Assembly (NCBI RefSeq): GCF_024053505.1
Contig: NZ_JAMXQS010000002.1
Location: 186,001 to 250,000 of the forward strand
Source of the DNA: Mesorhizobium liriopis
Lineage (GTDB): Bacteria; Pseudomonadota; Alphaproteobacteria; Rhizobiales; Rhizobiaceae
Length of the DNA stretch: 64,000 bases
Reading direction: 5' to 3'
Part shown: in pieces, positions 16,378 through 24,636 of the stretch
How positions within the stretch are numbered: the first letter of the stretch is position 1
Layout of the letters: every line of letters starts with the position of its first letter
Notes under the pieces: generated by a model
Database searches by the model: none
The model's input: only the letters and a program-made list of their open reading frames with translations
Told to the model about the DNA's origin: nothing
Position numbers and translations under genes: made by a program

Positions 16378-17145
16378 CTAATGCCGATAATCCGATCCCT
16401 CGCCATCGAGAATGGCCTTGAGTTCGTCCAGATGCCTGTCGGCCTGTCCCGGATAGTTATCGGCTTCGTCGGCGACCTTGCGTGCCACCGCATCCGATAG
16501 CGTCCGCAAGGGGCGGCCGGTCCACAGGGCCTTGATGTAGGTCTCCGCCGCGCGCTCGAAGTAATACATGCGGTTGAAGGTGTCCGCGACCGTGTCGCCG
16601 ATCACCAGCACCCCGTGATTGCCCATGATCATCACCTTGTGCTTCGGGTCCGCGAAGAGTTGGGCACAGCGCGCGCCTTCTTCCTCGAAGGCCATGCCGC
16701 CATAATGGTCGTCCACCACCGTGCGCTCGAAGAAGGTCGCGGTGTTCTGGTCGATGGGCGGTAGCGAGGAATCGGCCAGCGAGGCGAGCACGGTCGCGTG
16801 GATCGAATGCACATGCATCACGCAGCGCGCATGGGGCACGGCGCGATGGATCGCGCCATGAAGCCCCCAGGCGGTCGGGTCGGGCGCATCGGGACGGTCC
16901 ATGGTGGCGGGATCGTCGGCGTCGATCAGCAACAGGTCGCTCGCCTTGATGCGGCTGAAATGGCTCTGATTGGGGTTCATCAGGAAACGCCGGCCGCTCT
17001 CGTCCACGGCGAGCGAGAAGTGGTTCGCGACCGCCTCGTGCATGTTGAGCCGTGCCGTCCAGCGAAAGGCGCAGGCGAGGTCCGTGCGCTCCTCGGTGAA
17101 GGGCAGGTTGCTTCGCATGTCCGGCTTCAACTGCGTGAGGCTCAT
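16378..17145 (-). CDS. Class II aldolase/adducin-family protein
   Basis: A 255-residue zinc-dependent aldolase-fold protein. Zinc ligands are seen in MHVHSIHATVLA (His-x-His) and the downstream GNHGVLVIGDTV. The acidic residue after DQNTATFFERTVVDDHYGG fits the catalytic/assembly region of fuculose-phosphate-aldolase relatives. It is divergent from the aldo/keto reductase at 17274, with which it may share a control region. Substrate unknown; many members of this subgroup act on hydroxy-acids or keto sugars rather than fuculose phosphate. Confidence 0.88.
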   Translation of the reverse strand: MSLTQLKPDMRSNLPFTEERTDLACAFRWTARLNMHEAVANHFSLAVDESGRRFLMNPNQSHFSRIKASDLLLIDADDPATMDRPDAPDPTAWGLHGAIHRAVPHARCVMHVHSIHATVLASLADSSLPPIDQNTATFFERTVVDDHYGGMAFEEEGARCAQLFADPKHKVMIMGNHGVLVIGDTVADTFNRMYYFERAAETYIKALWTGRPLRTLSDAVARKVADEADNYPGQADRHLDELKAILDGEGSDYRH

Positions 17146-17273
17146 GGTTCTTGTTCTCCGCTGTTCCCGCGAGCGAGTGTGACCGCCGGATCGCTCGCTC
17201 GCAAGCGAAACCCACGCTTTCTCTCCGCGCCACGCGCCCTAACTCCTTGCGCCAGACGCTTGAGGAAAATCCC

Positions 17274-18335
17274 ATGGAATACCGCCTGCTCGGCCGCTCG
17301 GGCCTGAAGATCTCCACGCTCACGCTCGGCACGATGACCTTTGGCGGCGGGGGCAAGTTTTCGCAGGTCGGCTCGACCGGGCTCGACGAGGCACGGCGGC
17401 AGATCGATCTCTGTCTCGATCATGGCGTGAACCTGATCGACACGGCGGATGTCTATTCGACGGGTGTGTCCGAGGAGATCATCGGCGAGGCGCTGAACGG
17501 CAAGCGGCCCAAGAACGTGCTCCTCGCCACCAAGGCGCGGTTTCCGATGTCGGACGACGTGAACGACCGGGGCCTGTCGCGCCACCATCTGATCCGTGCC
17601 TGCGAAGACAGCTTGAAGCGGCTGCGCACCGATGTGATCGACCTTTATCAGGTCCATCAATGGGACGGGCAGACGCCGCTCGAAGAAACCATGGCGGCGC
17701 TCGACACGCTCGTGAACCACGGCAAGGTTCGCTACATCGGCTGCTCGAACTATTCCGGCTGGCACATCATGAAGGCGCTGGGCGTCTCGGTGCGCGAGCA
17801 TCGGCATCGCTTCGTCAGCCAGCAGATCCACTACACGCTGGAAGCGCGCGAGGCGGAATACGAGCTTCTGCCGATCAGTCTCGACCAGGGCTTGGGCGTT
17901 CTGGTGTGGAGCCCGCTCGCCGGCGGGCTGCTCTCGGGCAAGCATCGGAGAAACAGCCAGGCGGAAGGCTCGCGGCAGCTGGCGGGCTGGACCGAGCCGC
18001 CGATCCGCGACGAGAACCGGCTCTGGAACATCGTGGATGTGCTGGTCGCCATCGCCGAGGCGCGCGGTGTGTCTGCCGCCCGCGTGGCGCTTGCCTGGCT
18101 GATCGGGCGTGAGGCGGTGACATCGGTCATCATCGGCGGGCGGACGTTCGAACAGATCGAGGACAATCTGGGCGCGGCCGAGCTTGCGCTGTCGGACGAG
18201 GAGCGGACGCAGCTCGATGCGGTCAGCGCGCCGCCGGTGCTTTACCCCTACTGGCACCAGGCGCAGACCGCGAGCGACCGGCTTTCGCCGGCCGACCTGT
18301 CGCTGTTGGGGCCGACGCTGGCGAAGCAGGGCTGA
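17274..18335 (+). CDS. Aldo/keto reductase (Tas/YajO-type)
   Basis: A 353-residue NADP-dependent reductase opening MEYRLLGRSGLKISTLTLGT. The tetrad is visible as Asp and Tyr in LIDTADVYSTG, Lys in LATKARFPMSDD and His in LYQVHQWDG. The cofactor end reads SVIIGGRTFEQIEDNL. The ATG at 17274 has a GAGGAAAA site; the longer in-frame extension upstream would overlap the divergent aldolase gene. Physiological substrate unknown. Confidence 0.93.
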   Translation: MEYRLLGRSGLKISTLTLGTMTFGGGGKFSQVGSTGLDEARRQIDLCLDHGVNLIDTADVYSTGVSEEIIGEALNGKRPKNVLLATKARFPMSDDVNDRGLSRHHLIRACEDSLKRLRTDVIDLYQVHQWDGQTPLEETMAALDTLVNHGKVRYIGCSNYSGWHIMKALGVSVREHRHRFVSQQIHYTLEAREAEYELLPISLDQGLGVLVWSPLAGGLLSGKHRRNSQAEGSRQLAGWTEPPIRDENRLWNIVDVLVAIAEARGVSAARVALAWLIGREAVTSVIIGGRTFEQIEDNLGAAELALSDEERTQLDAVSAPPVLYPYWHQAQTASDRLSPADLSLLGPTLAKQG

Positions 18336-18364
18336 AATTTCCGCCATTCGGCCTTCGGATGGGA

Positions 18365-18387
18365 CTGGCGGTCCTTTTCTACGCCAG
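18365..18387. terminator. Hairpin between convergent genes, possible terminator
   Basis: CTGGCG and CGCCAG form a 6-bp stem around an 11-base T-rich loop, in the 72 bases separating the aldo/keto reductase and the convergent hydrolase. There is no clear T-tract, so bidirectional termination is only likely from position. Confidence 0.35.
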
Positions 18388-18407
18388 CCCTCCGGAGGCC
18401 CCTGAGT

Positions 18408-18980
18408 CTAAGCCGAGCGGGAAAGGCTGATCGCGTCCAGCATTGCGGTTGTGGTCACCACTTGCGCGAACTCGGCGCGCAGCGTCGCGACATGGGCGCG
18501 GTGGATGTCCTGCGCGGCGATCGTGCCGCCATTTCCATCCGACAACGCGAAGCAGTCGCAGGCGTCTTCCACGAGAACCATGCGGAAGCCGAGATTGCTC
18601 CCCACGCGCACGGTGGTCGAAACGCACTGGTCGGTGGTGATGCCGAATACGACTACCGTGTCGATGTCGAGCCGGCGCAGGCGCAGTTCCAGGTCGGTGC
18701 CGATAAAGGCGGCATTGACGCTCTTGCCGACCACCGCCTCCTCGCCCTGCGGGCCGAAGCCGGGACGGAACGCGTTGCCGGGGTGATCGGGGCGCAGGGT
18801 CGAGCCGGGCTCGACGGAATCGTGGCGGACGTGGATGAGCGGGCGTCCGGTCTCGCGCCATGCCGCAAGGAGAGCAAGGCCGTTGCGATCGACCTCGGCG
18901 TTCCAGCGCGCGGGCCATGCGGGGTTGTCGAACGCTTGCTGCATGTCGATGGGGAGGAGAACGGCGCGGGACAGGTTCAT
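18408..18980 (-). CDS. Isochorismatase-family cysteine hydrolase
   Basis: A 190-residue cysteine hydrolase. The triad is visible: Asp12 in LLPIDMQQAF, Lys86 in VVGKSVNAAF and Cys119 in GITTDQCVSTTVR, which also shows the cis-peptide region before the cysteine. Relatives hydrolyse amides such as N-carbamoylsarcosine, nicotinamide or ureidoacrylate. The start at 18980 is picked because homology starts there; the reading frame continues upstream through low-complexity sequence. Specific substrate unknown. Confidence 0.9.
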   Translation of the reverse strand: MNLSRAVLLPIDMQQAFDNPAWPARWNAEVDRNGLALLAAWRETGRPLIHVRHDSVEPGSTLRPDHPGNAFRPGFGPQGEEAVVGKSVNAAFIGTDLELRLRRLDIDTVVVFGITTDQCVSTTVRVGSNLGFRMVLVEDACDCFALSDGNGGTIAAQDIHRAHVATLRAEFAQVVTTTAMLDAISLSRSA

Positions 18981-19080
18981 GGGATGATGAAGCAGGGGTG
19001 GGGCGACGGGGGCAAGCAGCAGTTTGAAATTTGAGGAGGTGAATGGCGGCTGAGAGCAGAGAGTGGCGCGGGTGGAAACG

Positions 19081-19190
19081 TCATCCCCACTTTGTATCCC
19101 TCCCCATAAAAGGGAGGGAAGGCGTCCACGTTGCATTCGACTTCGAGGCTCGGCGCCTAGCGCGAAAGCTTAAACGCGGCGCTTATGTTC
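19081..19190. repeat. Degenerate left half of the 152-bp palindromic element
   Basis: CATCCCCACTTTGTATCCCT followed by the GGGAGGGAAGGCGTC and GGCTCGGCGCCTAGCGCGAA segments lines up with the left half of the element at 2242. The right arm is replaced by the repeat at 19191-19310. Together they occupy most of the 427-base gap at 18981-19407, in which no gene is evident. Confidence 0.6.
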
Positions 19191-19310
19191 TCCTCCTCGT
19201 GGGGTGAGAAGCGACCGGTTTCGGGCCTGCGAACAGCCATGGAGATGGCTTTTCGAGCTTTGAACGCCTTGAGCCACAGGAAAGGCGGCGCGGCTAAGGG
19301 GTGGGGCCTC
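19191..19310. repeat. Dispersed ~120-bp repeat, second copy
   Basis: This is an inverted, closely similar copy of 7424-7546, including the ATGGAGATGGCTTTTCGAGC block and a GGGGTGGGG arm. Here it is intergenic, which supports the view that its coding role at 7424 is accidental. Confidence 0.7.
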
Positions 19311-19407
19311 AGAACTCGGCGTACGAGGCATGCTCAGACCTCTGTCGGTTCAGATATATGCCAACGCTCAAAGCCAGTCGGTTCTCGGTTTTCCGGACTG
19401 AAAACCC

Positions 19408-19581
19408 TCACTTCTTCTCTGGCCGATCCTCCATCAGCTTCCGCCGCACGCGTTCCACTTCCTCGTCGCTCACCTCGACCGGCTGACTGGTGTCGTCGGG
19501 AATCCCACCACCCGTTTGGGCGATGGTTTCGTTGCGGGGGCGGTCGTTGAGGCCGGTGGTGATCTTGGCTTTCTCGTTCAT
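19408..19581 (-). CDS. Small hydrophilic protein of unknown function
   Basis: A 57-residue charged protein, MNEKAKITTGLNDR... ending RRKLMEDRPEKK, with a central GGGIPDDTSQPVEVSDEEVE. The ATG follows a strong AAGGAG site at proper spacing, which argues for translation. There is no membrane segment, cysteine or known motif. It lies downstream of the terminator at 19653, so it has its own promoter or is read through weakly. Confidence 0.6.
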   Translation of the reverse strand: MNEKAKITTGLNDRPRNETIAQTGGGIPDDTSQPVEVSDEEVERVRRKLMEDRPEKK

Positions 19582-19652
19582 GACAAAAGTCTCCTTCGGG
19601 AAGCGGCAACGCGGAGAGGGGGCTTTGGGTGCCATGAAGCAGGCTCAAACGA

Positions 19653-19681
19653 AAAGCGCCCCGTTCGGCACGGGGCGCTTT
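19653..19681 (-). terminator. Intrinsic terminator of the DUF2076 transcript
   Basis: A perfect 12-bp stem AAAGCGCCCCGT/ACGGGGCGCTTT with a five-base loop. Read on the minus strand it is followed by TTTTCGTTT. It lies about 55 bases beyond the stop of the DUF2076 gene. Confidence 0.85.
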
Positions 19682-19735
19682 CCTGATTGAGGCTGCGGGT
19701 GCGAGACGCAACCCGCAGCCCGACGAGCACGGGGA

Positions 19736-20392
19736 TCAGATTTCCATGTCGTCGAAACCGCCGCCATCGTCGAAGCCGCCCTGATCATAGGAAGCGTCCT
19801 GCGCTTCGGGCTGTTCGGCGGGCGTTTCGGCCGGGGTTTCAGCAGGCGTTTCCGCGGCTTGCGCTTCGTTGCCGTCGAACATGCCGGCAATCGCGTTGCC
19901 GAGCAGCACGCCGCCGGCCACGCCCATCGCGGTCTGCGCCGCACCCGCGAGGAAGCCGCCGCCCCCGGCACGCTGGCCGAAAGCACCGCCGCCCTGCGGG
20001 GCGTAACCCTGCTGGGCTGCGGCACCCTGCTGGCCCCATACACCGCCACCGGCGGCAGAGCTTACGCCGCCCACGCGCGGCACGGAGCCGGAGCGTGGGG
20101 AAGCCGAGCGGCTGCCGCCACCGAACAGGCTACCGAAGAGCCCGCCGCCGCCCGAAGGCTGCGGCTGCTGCGCTTCTTGTGCTTCCAGCTCCTCGATGCG
20201 GCGCTGGGCGGCTTCCAGAGCCTGTTCCTGCACGATGATGGTTTGCGCCATGTAATAGGGCGCGCCGGGCTGTTGCGCGATCTGCTGCGCGATGAAGTCT
20301 TCCGATTCCTTGTCGCGCGGCGGGGACTGCCGCTCGACCTGGGAAAGCTTGCCGAACAGGCCCTCGATCGCCTGAGCGTCGTTGCGGTCCAT
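19736..20392 (-). CDS. DUF2076-domain protein
   Basis: A 218-residue protein with the conserved opening MDRNDAQAIEGLFGKLSQVE and a coiled-coil like stretch IIVQEQALEAAQRRIEELEA. Next comes a Gly/Gln-rich linker, then a glycine-zipper helix (about residues 145-175, AGAAQTAMGVAGGVLLGNAI), and an acidic tail with an imperfect AETP repeat. DUF2076 proteins are widespread in proteobacteria; the function is not established. The ATG at 20392 has an AAAAGGAG site. It is 35 bases downstream of the Bax-inhibitor gene on the same strand. Confidence 0.88.
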   Translation of the reverse strand: MDRNDAQAIEGLFGKLSQVERQSPPRDKESEDFIAQQIAQQPGAPYYMAQTIIVQEQALEAAQRRIEELEAQEAQQPQPSGGGGLFGSLFGGGSRSASPRSGSVPRVGGVSSAAGGGVWGQQGAAAQQGYAPQGGGAFGQRAGGGGFLAGAAQTAMGVAGGVLLGNAIAGMFDGNEAQAAETPAETPAETPAEQPEAQDASYDQGGFDDGGGFDDMEI

Positions 20393-20427
20393 GGGTTGGC
20401 TCCTTTTCGTCTCGCCGGGGCTCGCGC

Positions 20428-21144
20428 TTACTCGCGCTCGCCCGTGAAGTTCAGCAGCAACGTGAAGATGTTGATGAAGTTCAGGTAGAGCGAAAGCGCG
20501 CCCCACACGGCCATCTTCTGCTGCGACTCGGCGTCGAAGTTCTCGGCATACTGTTCCTTGATGGTCTGCGTGTCCCAGGCGGTGAGGCCGAGGAACACCA
20601 CGATGCCGATCACGGAAATCGCGAACTGCAGGGCGGACGAGCCGAGGAAGATGTTGACGATTGATGCGATCACCACGCCGATCAGGCCCATGATCAGGAA
20701 CGACGAGAAGCGGGTCAGGTCGGTCTTGGTCGTGTAGCCGTAGAGGCTCATCGCGCCGAACATGGAGGCGGCGATGAAGAAGGTGCGCGCGATCGAGGTT
20801 CCGGTGAAGACCAGGAACACGGAAGCGAGCGACAGGCCCATCACCGCGCAGAACGCCCAGAACATGCCCTGCGCGCCCGATGCCGACATGGACTGCAGGC
20901 GGAACGAGAAGAAGAACACGAAGGCGAGCGGCGCGAGCATCACCACATAGCGCAGCGGCGACTGGAAGAGCGGCACGTAAAGGGCCGGCACCGACGACAC
21001 GGCGAAGGCGACCAGGCCGGTAACCACGAGGCCGAGCGCCATGTAGTTGTAGACGCGCAGCATATGCTGGCGCAGGCCCTCGTCGAAGATGGCGGCCGAG
21101 CGCTGGCCGAAGCCGGCATGCTGGCCGAATTGGGGGTTGGACAT
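20428..21144 (-). CDS. Bax inhibitor-1/YccA-family membrane protein
   Basis: A 238-residue protein with about seven transmembrane helices, an N-terminal cytoplasmic segment and the family C-terminus ALSLYLNFINIFTLLLNF. Related proteins (YccA) modulate the FtsH protease or act as pH-sensitive calcium leak channels. The conserved aspartates D(T)QxIKE in the TAWDTQTIKEQY segment match the di-aspartyl sensor region. It is co-oriented with the ECF sigma/anti-sigma pair upstream, and may be co-transcribed through the spacer repeat. Confidence 0.94.
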   Translation of the reverse strand: MSNPQFGQHAGFGQRSAAIFDEGLRQHMLRVYNYMALGLVVTGLVAFAVSSVPALYVPLFQSPLRYVVMLAPLAFVFFFSFRLQSMSASGAQGMFWAFCAVMGLSLASVFLVFTGTSIARTFFIAASMFGAMSLYGYTTKTDLTRFSSFLIMGLIGVVIASIVNIFLGSSALQFAISVIGIVVFLGLTAWDTQTIKEQYAENFDAESQQKMAVWGALSLYLNFINIFTLLLNFTGERE

Positions 21145-21180
21145 CCTTAAACTCCTTCAGGGATCAGTGGATTTTTGCGG

Positions 21181-21408
21181 ATCAGAGGCAGTCATGGGCG
21201 GGAGGCATGCCTTGTGCCGCCCGTCTCGAATTGCCGGGTAGGAGCCGGGCGCCGGCCGTAGCGGTGCACCGGACAAGCCCGGCGATGCCCTCCGGCAGTC
21301 CGGAACGGGTGGCCCGGAGGGTCGGATCAGGGAAGCCGAGCGCATCGCCGGCAGCCTGTGCTGCTCTGATCCGACACAAGGCGTGCTTCCTGCTCATGAC
21401 TGCCTCCT
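21181..21408. repeat. ~228-bp element with 36-bp inverted ends
   Basis: GAGGCAGTCATGGGCGGGAG at the left and the complement of the right end (GAGGCAGTCATGAGCAGGAA) match over about 36 bases with few mismatches, and both ends contain an AGGCAGTCATG start-like motif. It fills the gap between the anti-sigma factor stop and the Bax-inhibitor gene. No second copy is evident in the window. Confidence 0.55.
21182..21397 (-). CDS. Possible small ORF behind the anti-sigma gene
   Basis: A 71-codon frame, MSRKHALCRIRAAQAAGDAL..., starts nine bases after the anti-sigma stop codon with a near-ideal GGAGG site. The composition is Arg/Ala/Gly-rich with no recognisable motif, and it spans an inverted-repeat element. 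It could be a translated small protein or an accident of the element. Confidence 0.25.
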   Translation of the reverse strand: MSRKHALCRIRAAQAAGDALGFPDPTLRATRSGLPEGIAGLVRCTATAGARLLPGNSRRAAQGMPPAHDCL

Positions 21409-22177
21409 AATAGAGGCTTCGCGCCAGCTCGGCCGCGGCGCGGTCGAGGGCTTGGGCGTCGCCATGGGAAACCAGCGCATAGGCGACCTCGCCGACCTGG
21501 AAATAGGCGGCGGACGCGCCCTCGCCGGGCACGAGCGTGGGCTTCACCACATCGAATGTGCCGGGCCGCACCGCAAACAGCGAAAGCTGCCCGAAACTCT
21601 TGGATTGGGCCTGCAGCTCGACGCTCGGCCCGAAGCGCGACGGATAGACCTGCACGTCGCGCACGCGCCAATCGGCCGGCAGGGTCGGCATGGTGATCGC
21701 GGTCGCCGAGCGGATCTCCGCCGGATCGTAGCCCTGGGAAACCGGCTGCGAATGCATGGACGCGCGCAGCACCGAGGTGCCATGCGCCTGCACCGCGTCC
21801 TCGACATAGGCCGGCGGCGGCACTGACGCGACCACGGGGCCGACCAAGGGGCCCGCCGCATCGTTGAGCATCCAGCCGGCACCGACCAGAACCGCGACTG
21901 CCGCCGCGCGTTGGAACAGGGAGAGCACCCGGCCGCGACGAAGGCCGCGTTCGAGGCGCCGCGCGGCTTCCGTGGTGGAGGGCCGCGCGCCGGGCTGGGG
22001 CACCGCAAGGGCCAAGCGCAGCTCGTCGCGGTTGCGCAGGTCCGACATCACGCGTGCGGCCTCTTCCGGCCTTGCCGCGAGATGGGCTTCCACCGCGATG
22101 CGGCGAGCGGCATCCAGCTGGTCGTCCACATAAGCGTCGAGATCGGCCTGGACGACCGGATCGGCACTGTCCGTCAT
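21407..22177 (-). CDS. Anti-sigma factor (membrane-anchored) for the adjacent ECF sigma factor
   Basis: A 256-residue protein. The N-terminal ~75 residues form a helical anti-sigma-like domain (DLDAYVDDQLDAARRIAVEA), followed by a single transmembrane helix at about residues 90-107 (AAAVAVLVGAGWML) and a periplasmic domain of about 145 residues. There is no zinc HxxxCxxC motif. It overlaps the sigma gene by four bases, so expression is stoichiometrically coupled. It is expected to sequester the sigma factor until a periplasmic or envelope signal releases it. Confidence 0.88.
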   Translation of the reverse strand: MTDSADPVVQADLDAYVDDQLDAARRIAVEAHLAARPEEAARVMSDLRNRDELRLALAVPQPGARPSTTEAARRLERGLRRGRVLSLFQRAAAVAVLVGAGWMLNDAAGPLVGPVVASVPPPAYVEDAVQAHGTSVLRASMHSQPVSQGYDPAEIRSATAITMPTLPADWRVRDVQVYPSRFGPSVELQAQSKSFGQLSLFAVRPGTFDVVKPTLVPGEGASAAYFQVGEVAYALVSHGDAQALDRAAAELARSLY

Positions 22178-22722
22178 GAAAGGTCTCCAGGCTGGTTGCT
22201 GCCGCCGACGACGCGCAGATGGGCGGGCCGCACGCGGCCTTCGCTTTCCATGTCGCGAAGGGCCGAGCGGGCGCGGGCGATACGCGACATCAGCGTGCCC
22301 TGCGCAATGTTGAGAGCGTGTGCCGCTTCCTCGTAGGACAAGCCTTCGATCGCCACGAGATGAAGGGCCGCGCGCTGCTCTTCCGGCAATGAAAGAAACG
22401 CGTCGCGAACCTGGGAGAGGCGCACGGCGTGTTCCTGCGGGGCGTCGAGATGCGTGTGGCTCAACTCGCGCGCGGCGTCCTCGCGCACCGTTTCTGCCTT
22501 GCGGCTGCGGGCGCGGTCGATGAAGGTGTTGTGCAGGATCGACAGGAGCCAGGGACGAAGCGAGCCGCTCGCACGAAACGTGCCGCGCTTTTCATAGGCC
22601 CGCACCAGCGCGTCCTGCACCAGATCCTCGGCGTCCGTCCCGTCGCGCGTCAGCGAACGCGCGTAGCGCCGAAGCGCGCCGAGCTGTCCGATCACGTCGA
22701 AAGGGGACCGTTTGGGGTTCAT
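22174..22722 (-). CDS. ECF-family RNA polymerase sigma factor
   Basis: A 182-residue sigma-70 of the extracytoplasmic class. Region 2 reads LVQDALVRAYEKRGTF...LRPWLLSILHNTFID, and region 4 reads LSLPEEQRAALHLVAIEGLSYEEAAHALNIAQGTLMSRIARAR, the helix-turn-helix for the -35 element. It is followed by its anti-sigma gene with an ATGA overlap. A plausible autoregulatory promoter (GGAATA-16-CGTATA) lies so close to the ATG that the transcript would be almost leaderless. Confidence 0.95.
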   Translation of the reverse strand: MNPKRSPFDVIGQLGALRRYARSLTRDGTDAEDLVQDALVRAYEKRGTFRASGSLRPWLLSILHNTFIDRARSRKAETVREDAARELSHTHLDAPQEHAVRLSQVRDAFLSLPEEQRAALHLVAIEGLSYEEAAHALNIAQGTLMSRIARARSALRDMESEGRVRPAHLRVVGGSNQPGDLS

Positions 22723-22728
22723 GCTGCG

Positions 22729-22756
22729 TATACGGAGCGGGCCCGCGATTTATTCC
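22729..22756 (-). promoter_or_regulatory. Candidate autoregulated ECF promoter
   Basis: On the minus strand, GGAATA (22756-22751) and CGTATA (22734-22729) are 16 bases apart, the usual form for ECF sigma promoters. The -10 ends six bases before the sigma gene ATG, so initiation would fall at or within a base or two of the start codon. Confidence 0.45.
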
Positions 22757-22929
22757 CGCGCGTCCGCGATTTTTCTTCAGCGGCTGTCGGGGGAGTGAAA
22801 GTTCGGGTTTCGGACTGACGCATAAGGCAAAACGTGCGTATGGCGCGGCCTGGAAGCAAGCCCGGCGCGAGCATCGGGCTTTAAGGCCATCCGCACCAGT
22901 CTTTCATATCTTTGCAGGAGCCGCAGGGC

Positions 22930-24078
22930 ATGACCCCGCGCCACGCCGTTTTCGCCGCCTTCGTGCCCTTCGGCATCGGCTTCGGCATGTGGGCCGGCAC
23001 GATCGCGCGTGTCGCGGCGCGCTCGGACATCTCGGCGCAGATGCTGGGCTTCGCCATCACCGGTTTCATCGCAGCGGCGCTTTCCGGCACGGCGCTGGGC
23101 GGCATGCTTTCGCGACATTTCACGGTGAAGACGATCCTGCTCGGCGCCATCGCGGCTTGTGCCGTCAGCCTGTCGCTCCTGATGCAGGCCGACGAGCCGT
23201 TTTCCTTTCTTTTCGGCCTGATCGTCTACGGCGTGATCAACGGCATCTATGATGGTGCGATGAATGCGGAAGGCACGACGGTGGAAGTCGATTGCGGCCG
23301 GCCGATCCTGCTCGGCTTTCATGCCGCCGCATCCTGCGCGGCCGGGCTGGCCGCGATCGTCGGCTCCTATGTGGCGGTCAATGTCGGAACGGAAGCGACC
23401 GCGGGTATCGTCGTTTGCGGCTACGCGCTGGGCGCGCTCGGCGTGTGGCGCGGCACACCCGCACGGGTGGTCGCCATTCGCGATGCCGAACAGAAGAACC
23501 AGCCGCGCCGGTTCCAGCGCCCGATCCTGCTGCTGGGCATCGTGGTCGGCATCGTGATCGCGGGCGAAACGGTGACGGCGATGTTTTCGGCTCCGGCCCT
23601 CGTGGCGCAGGCGCCCGATCTCGCGGCCTATGCCGGCTTCGGTGCCACCGCCTTCGCGCTCTGCCAGGCGCTGGTGCGCGCGTTTGCCGACACGTTGCGC
23701 CGCCGCTTCGGCGATCTGCGGATCATGGAACTCTCGCTGGTGGTGGCGACGCTGGGCTTTCTCGTGGTTTCCTTCAGCGGCTCGTTCACCCAGAGCGCCC
23801 TGGGCTTCGCGCTGGTGGGTCTGGGCTCGGCCTGCCTCGTGCCTTGCGGCTTCTCGCTTGCACCCGCTTATTCGCGCGTGGCAGCCGCCCAGGCGCTTGG
23901 TCTATTGGCGCTGATCACCGCGCTCCCCCGCATCCCCGCGCCCCTGGCGTTCGGAGATCTGGCCGAACGCATCTCCTATCCGGCGGCCTTCGCGCTCAAC
24001 GCCGTGCTGTTCTGCGTGGCGTTCGGCGTGCTCAAGCAACTGAAGCGTTTGCCGCTGCCCGAAGCGATGAAAGGGTGA
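22930..24078 (+). CDS. MFS transporter
   Basis: A 382-residue inner-membrane protein with about 12 hydrophobic helices. The cytoplasmic loop between helices 2 and 3 reads GGMLSRHFTVK and a second loop region is ADTLRRRFGDLR, as in MFS members. The ATG at 22930 has an AGGAG site 12 bases before it. It is divergent from the ECF sigma gene. Substrate unknown; the general shape fits the YbjJ/fucose-permease-like group. Confidence 0.88.
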   Translation: MTPRHAVFAAFVPFGIGFGMWAGTIARVAARSDISAQMLGFAITGFIAAALSGTALGGMLSRHFTVKTILLGAIAACAVSLSLLMQADEPFSFLFGLIVYGVINGIYDGAMNAEGTTVEVDCGRPILLGFHAAASCAAGLAAIVGSYVAVNVGTEATAGIVVCGYALGALGVWRGTPARVVAIRDAEQKNQPRRFQRPILLLGIVVGIVIAGETVTAMFSAPALVAQAPDLAAYAGFGATAFALCQALVRAFADTLRRRFGDLRIMELSLVVATLGFLVVSFSGSFTQSALGFALVGLGSACLVPCGFSLAPAYSRVAAAQALGLLALITALPRIPAPLAFGDLAERISYPAAFALNAVLFCVAFGVLKQLKRLPLPEAMKG

Positions 24079-24129
24079 TAGGCAAGGACGCCCTGCTTGT
24101 TTATCGATCGATGATGGAGCGCGCCTCTC

Positions 24130-24633
24130 ATGACCATCATCATTCGATCTGAAGAGCTCCAGGACGAGAGCAGTATTCGGGCGATCACCGAGGCCGCCTT
24201 TAAAGGGGTGGCGTATAGCGCCGGCACCGAAGGCCTGATCGTCGATGGCCTGCGCGCCGCGAATGCGTTGACGGTCTCTCTTGTCGCCGTCGAGGATGGC
24301 GAACTGGTGGGCCATGTTGCCTTTTCACCTGTCGCCATCGATGGCGCGGATTTCGGCTGGTTCGGGCTTGGCCCCGTTTCCGTTCGCCCCGATCGGCAAG
24401 GCCAAGGCATCGGTGGCCGTCTCATCCAAGAAGGTCTCGACCGGTTGAGAGCGCTTGGCGCGAAGGGGTGCGTCCTGCTGGGTGACCCAGGCTATTACGG
24501 GCGGTTCGGTTTCGAAACGGATGCCGCACTGCGCTATGAGGGCGCGCCGCCGGAATACTTCATGCGGCTTTCGCTGAAGGGTCCCGCACCGCAGGGCACT
24601 GTGACGTTCCACGAGGCATTCGACGCCAGTTGA
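24130..24633 (+). CDS. GNAT N-acetyltransferase (YhbS-like)
   Basis: A 167-residue acetyltransferase. The acetyl-CoA motif A is clear: LGPVSVRPDRQGQGIGGRLI, with the RxxGxG/A pyrophosphate loop. Motif B is LLGDPGYYGRFGFE, typical of the YhbS/COG3153 group. It follows the MFS gene by 51 bases on the same strand. Substrate unknown. Confidence 0.9.
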   Translation: MTIIIRSEELQDESSIRAITEAAFKGVAYSAGTEGLIVDGLRAANALTVSLVAVEDGELVGHVAFSPVAIDGADFGWFGLGPVSVRPDRQGQGIGGRLIQEGLDRLRALGAKGCVLLGDPGYYGRFGFETDAALRYEGAPPEYFMRLSLKGPAPQGTVTFHEAFDAS

Positions 24634-24636
24634 AGC

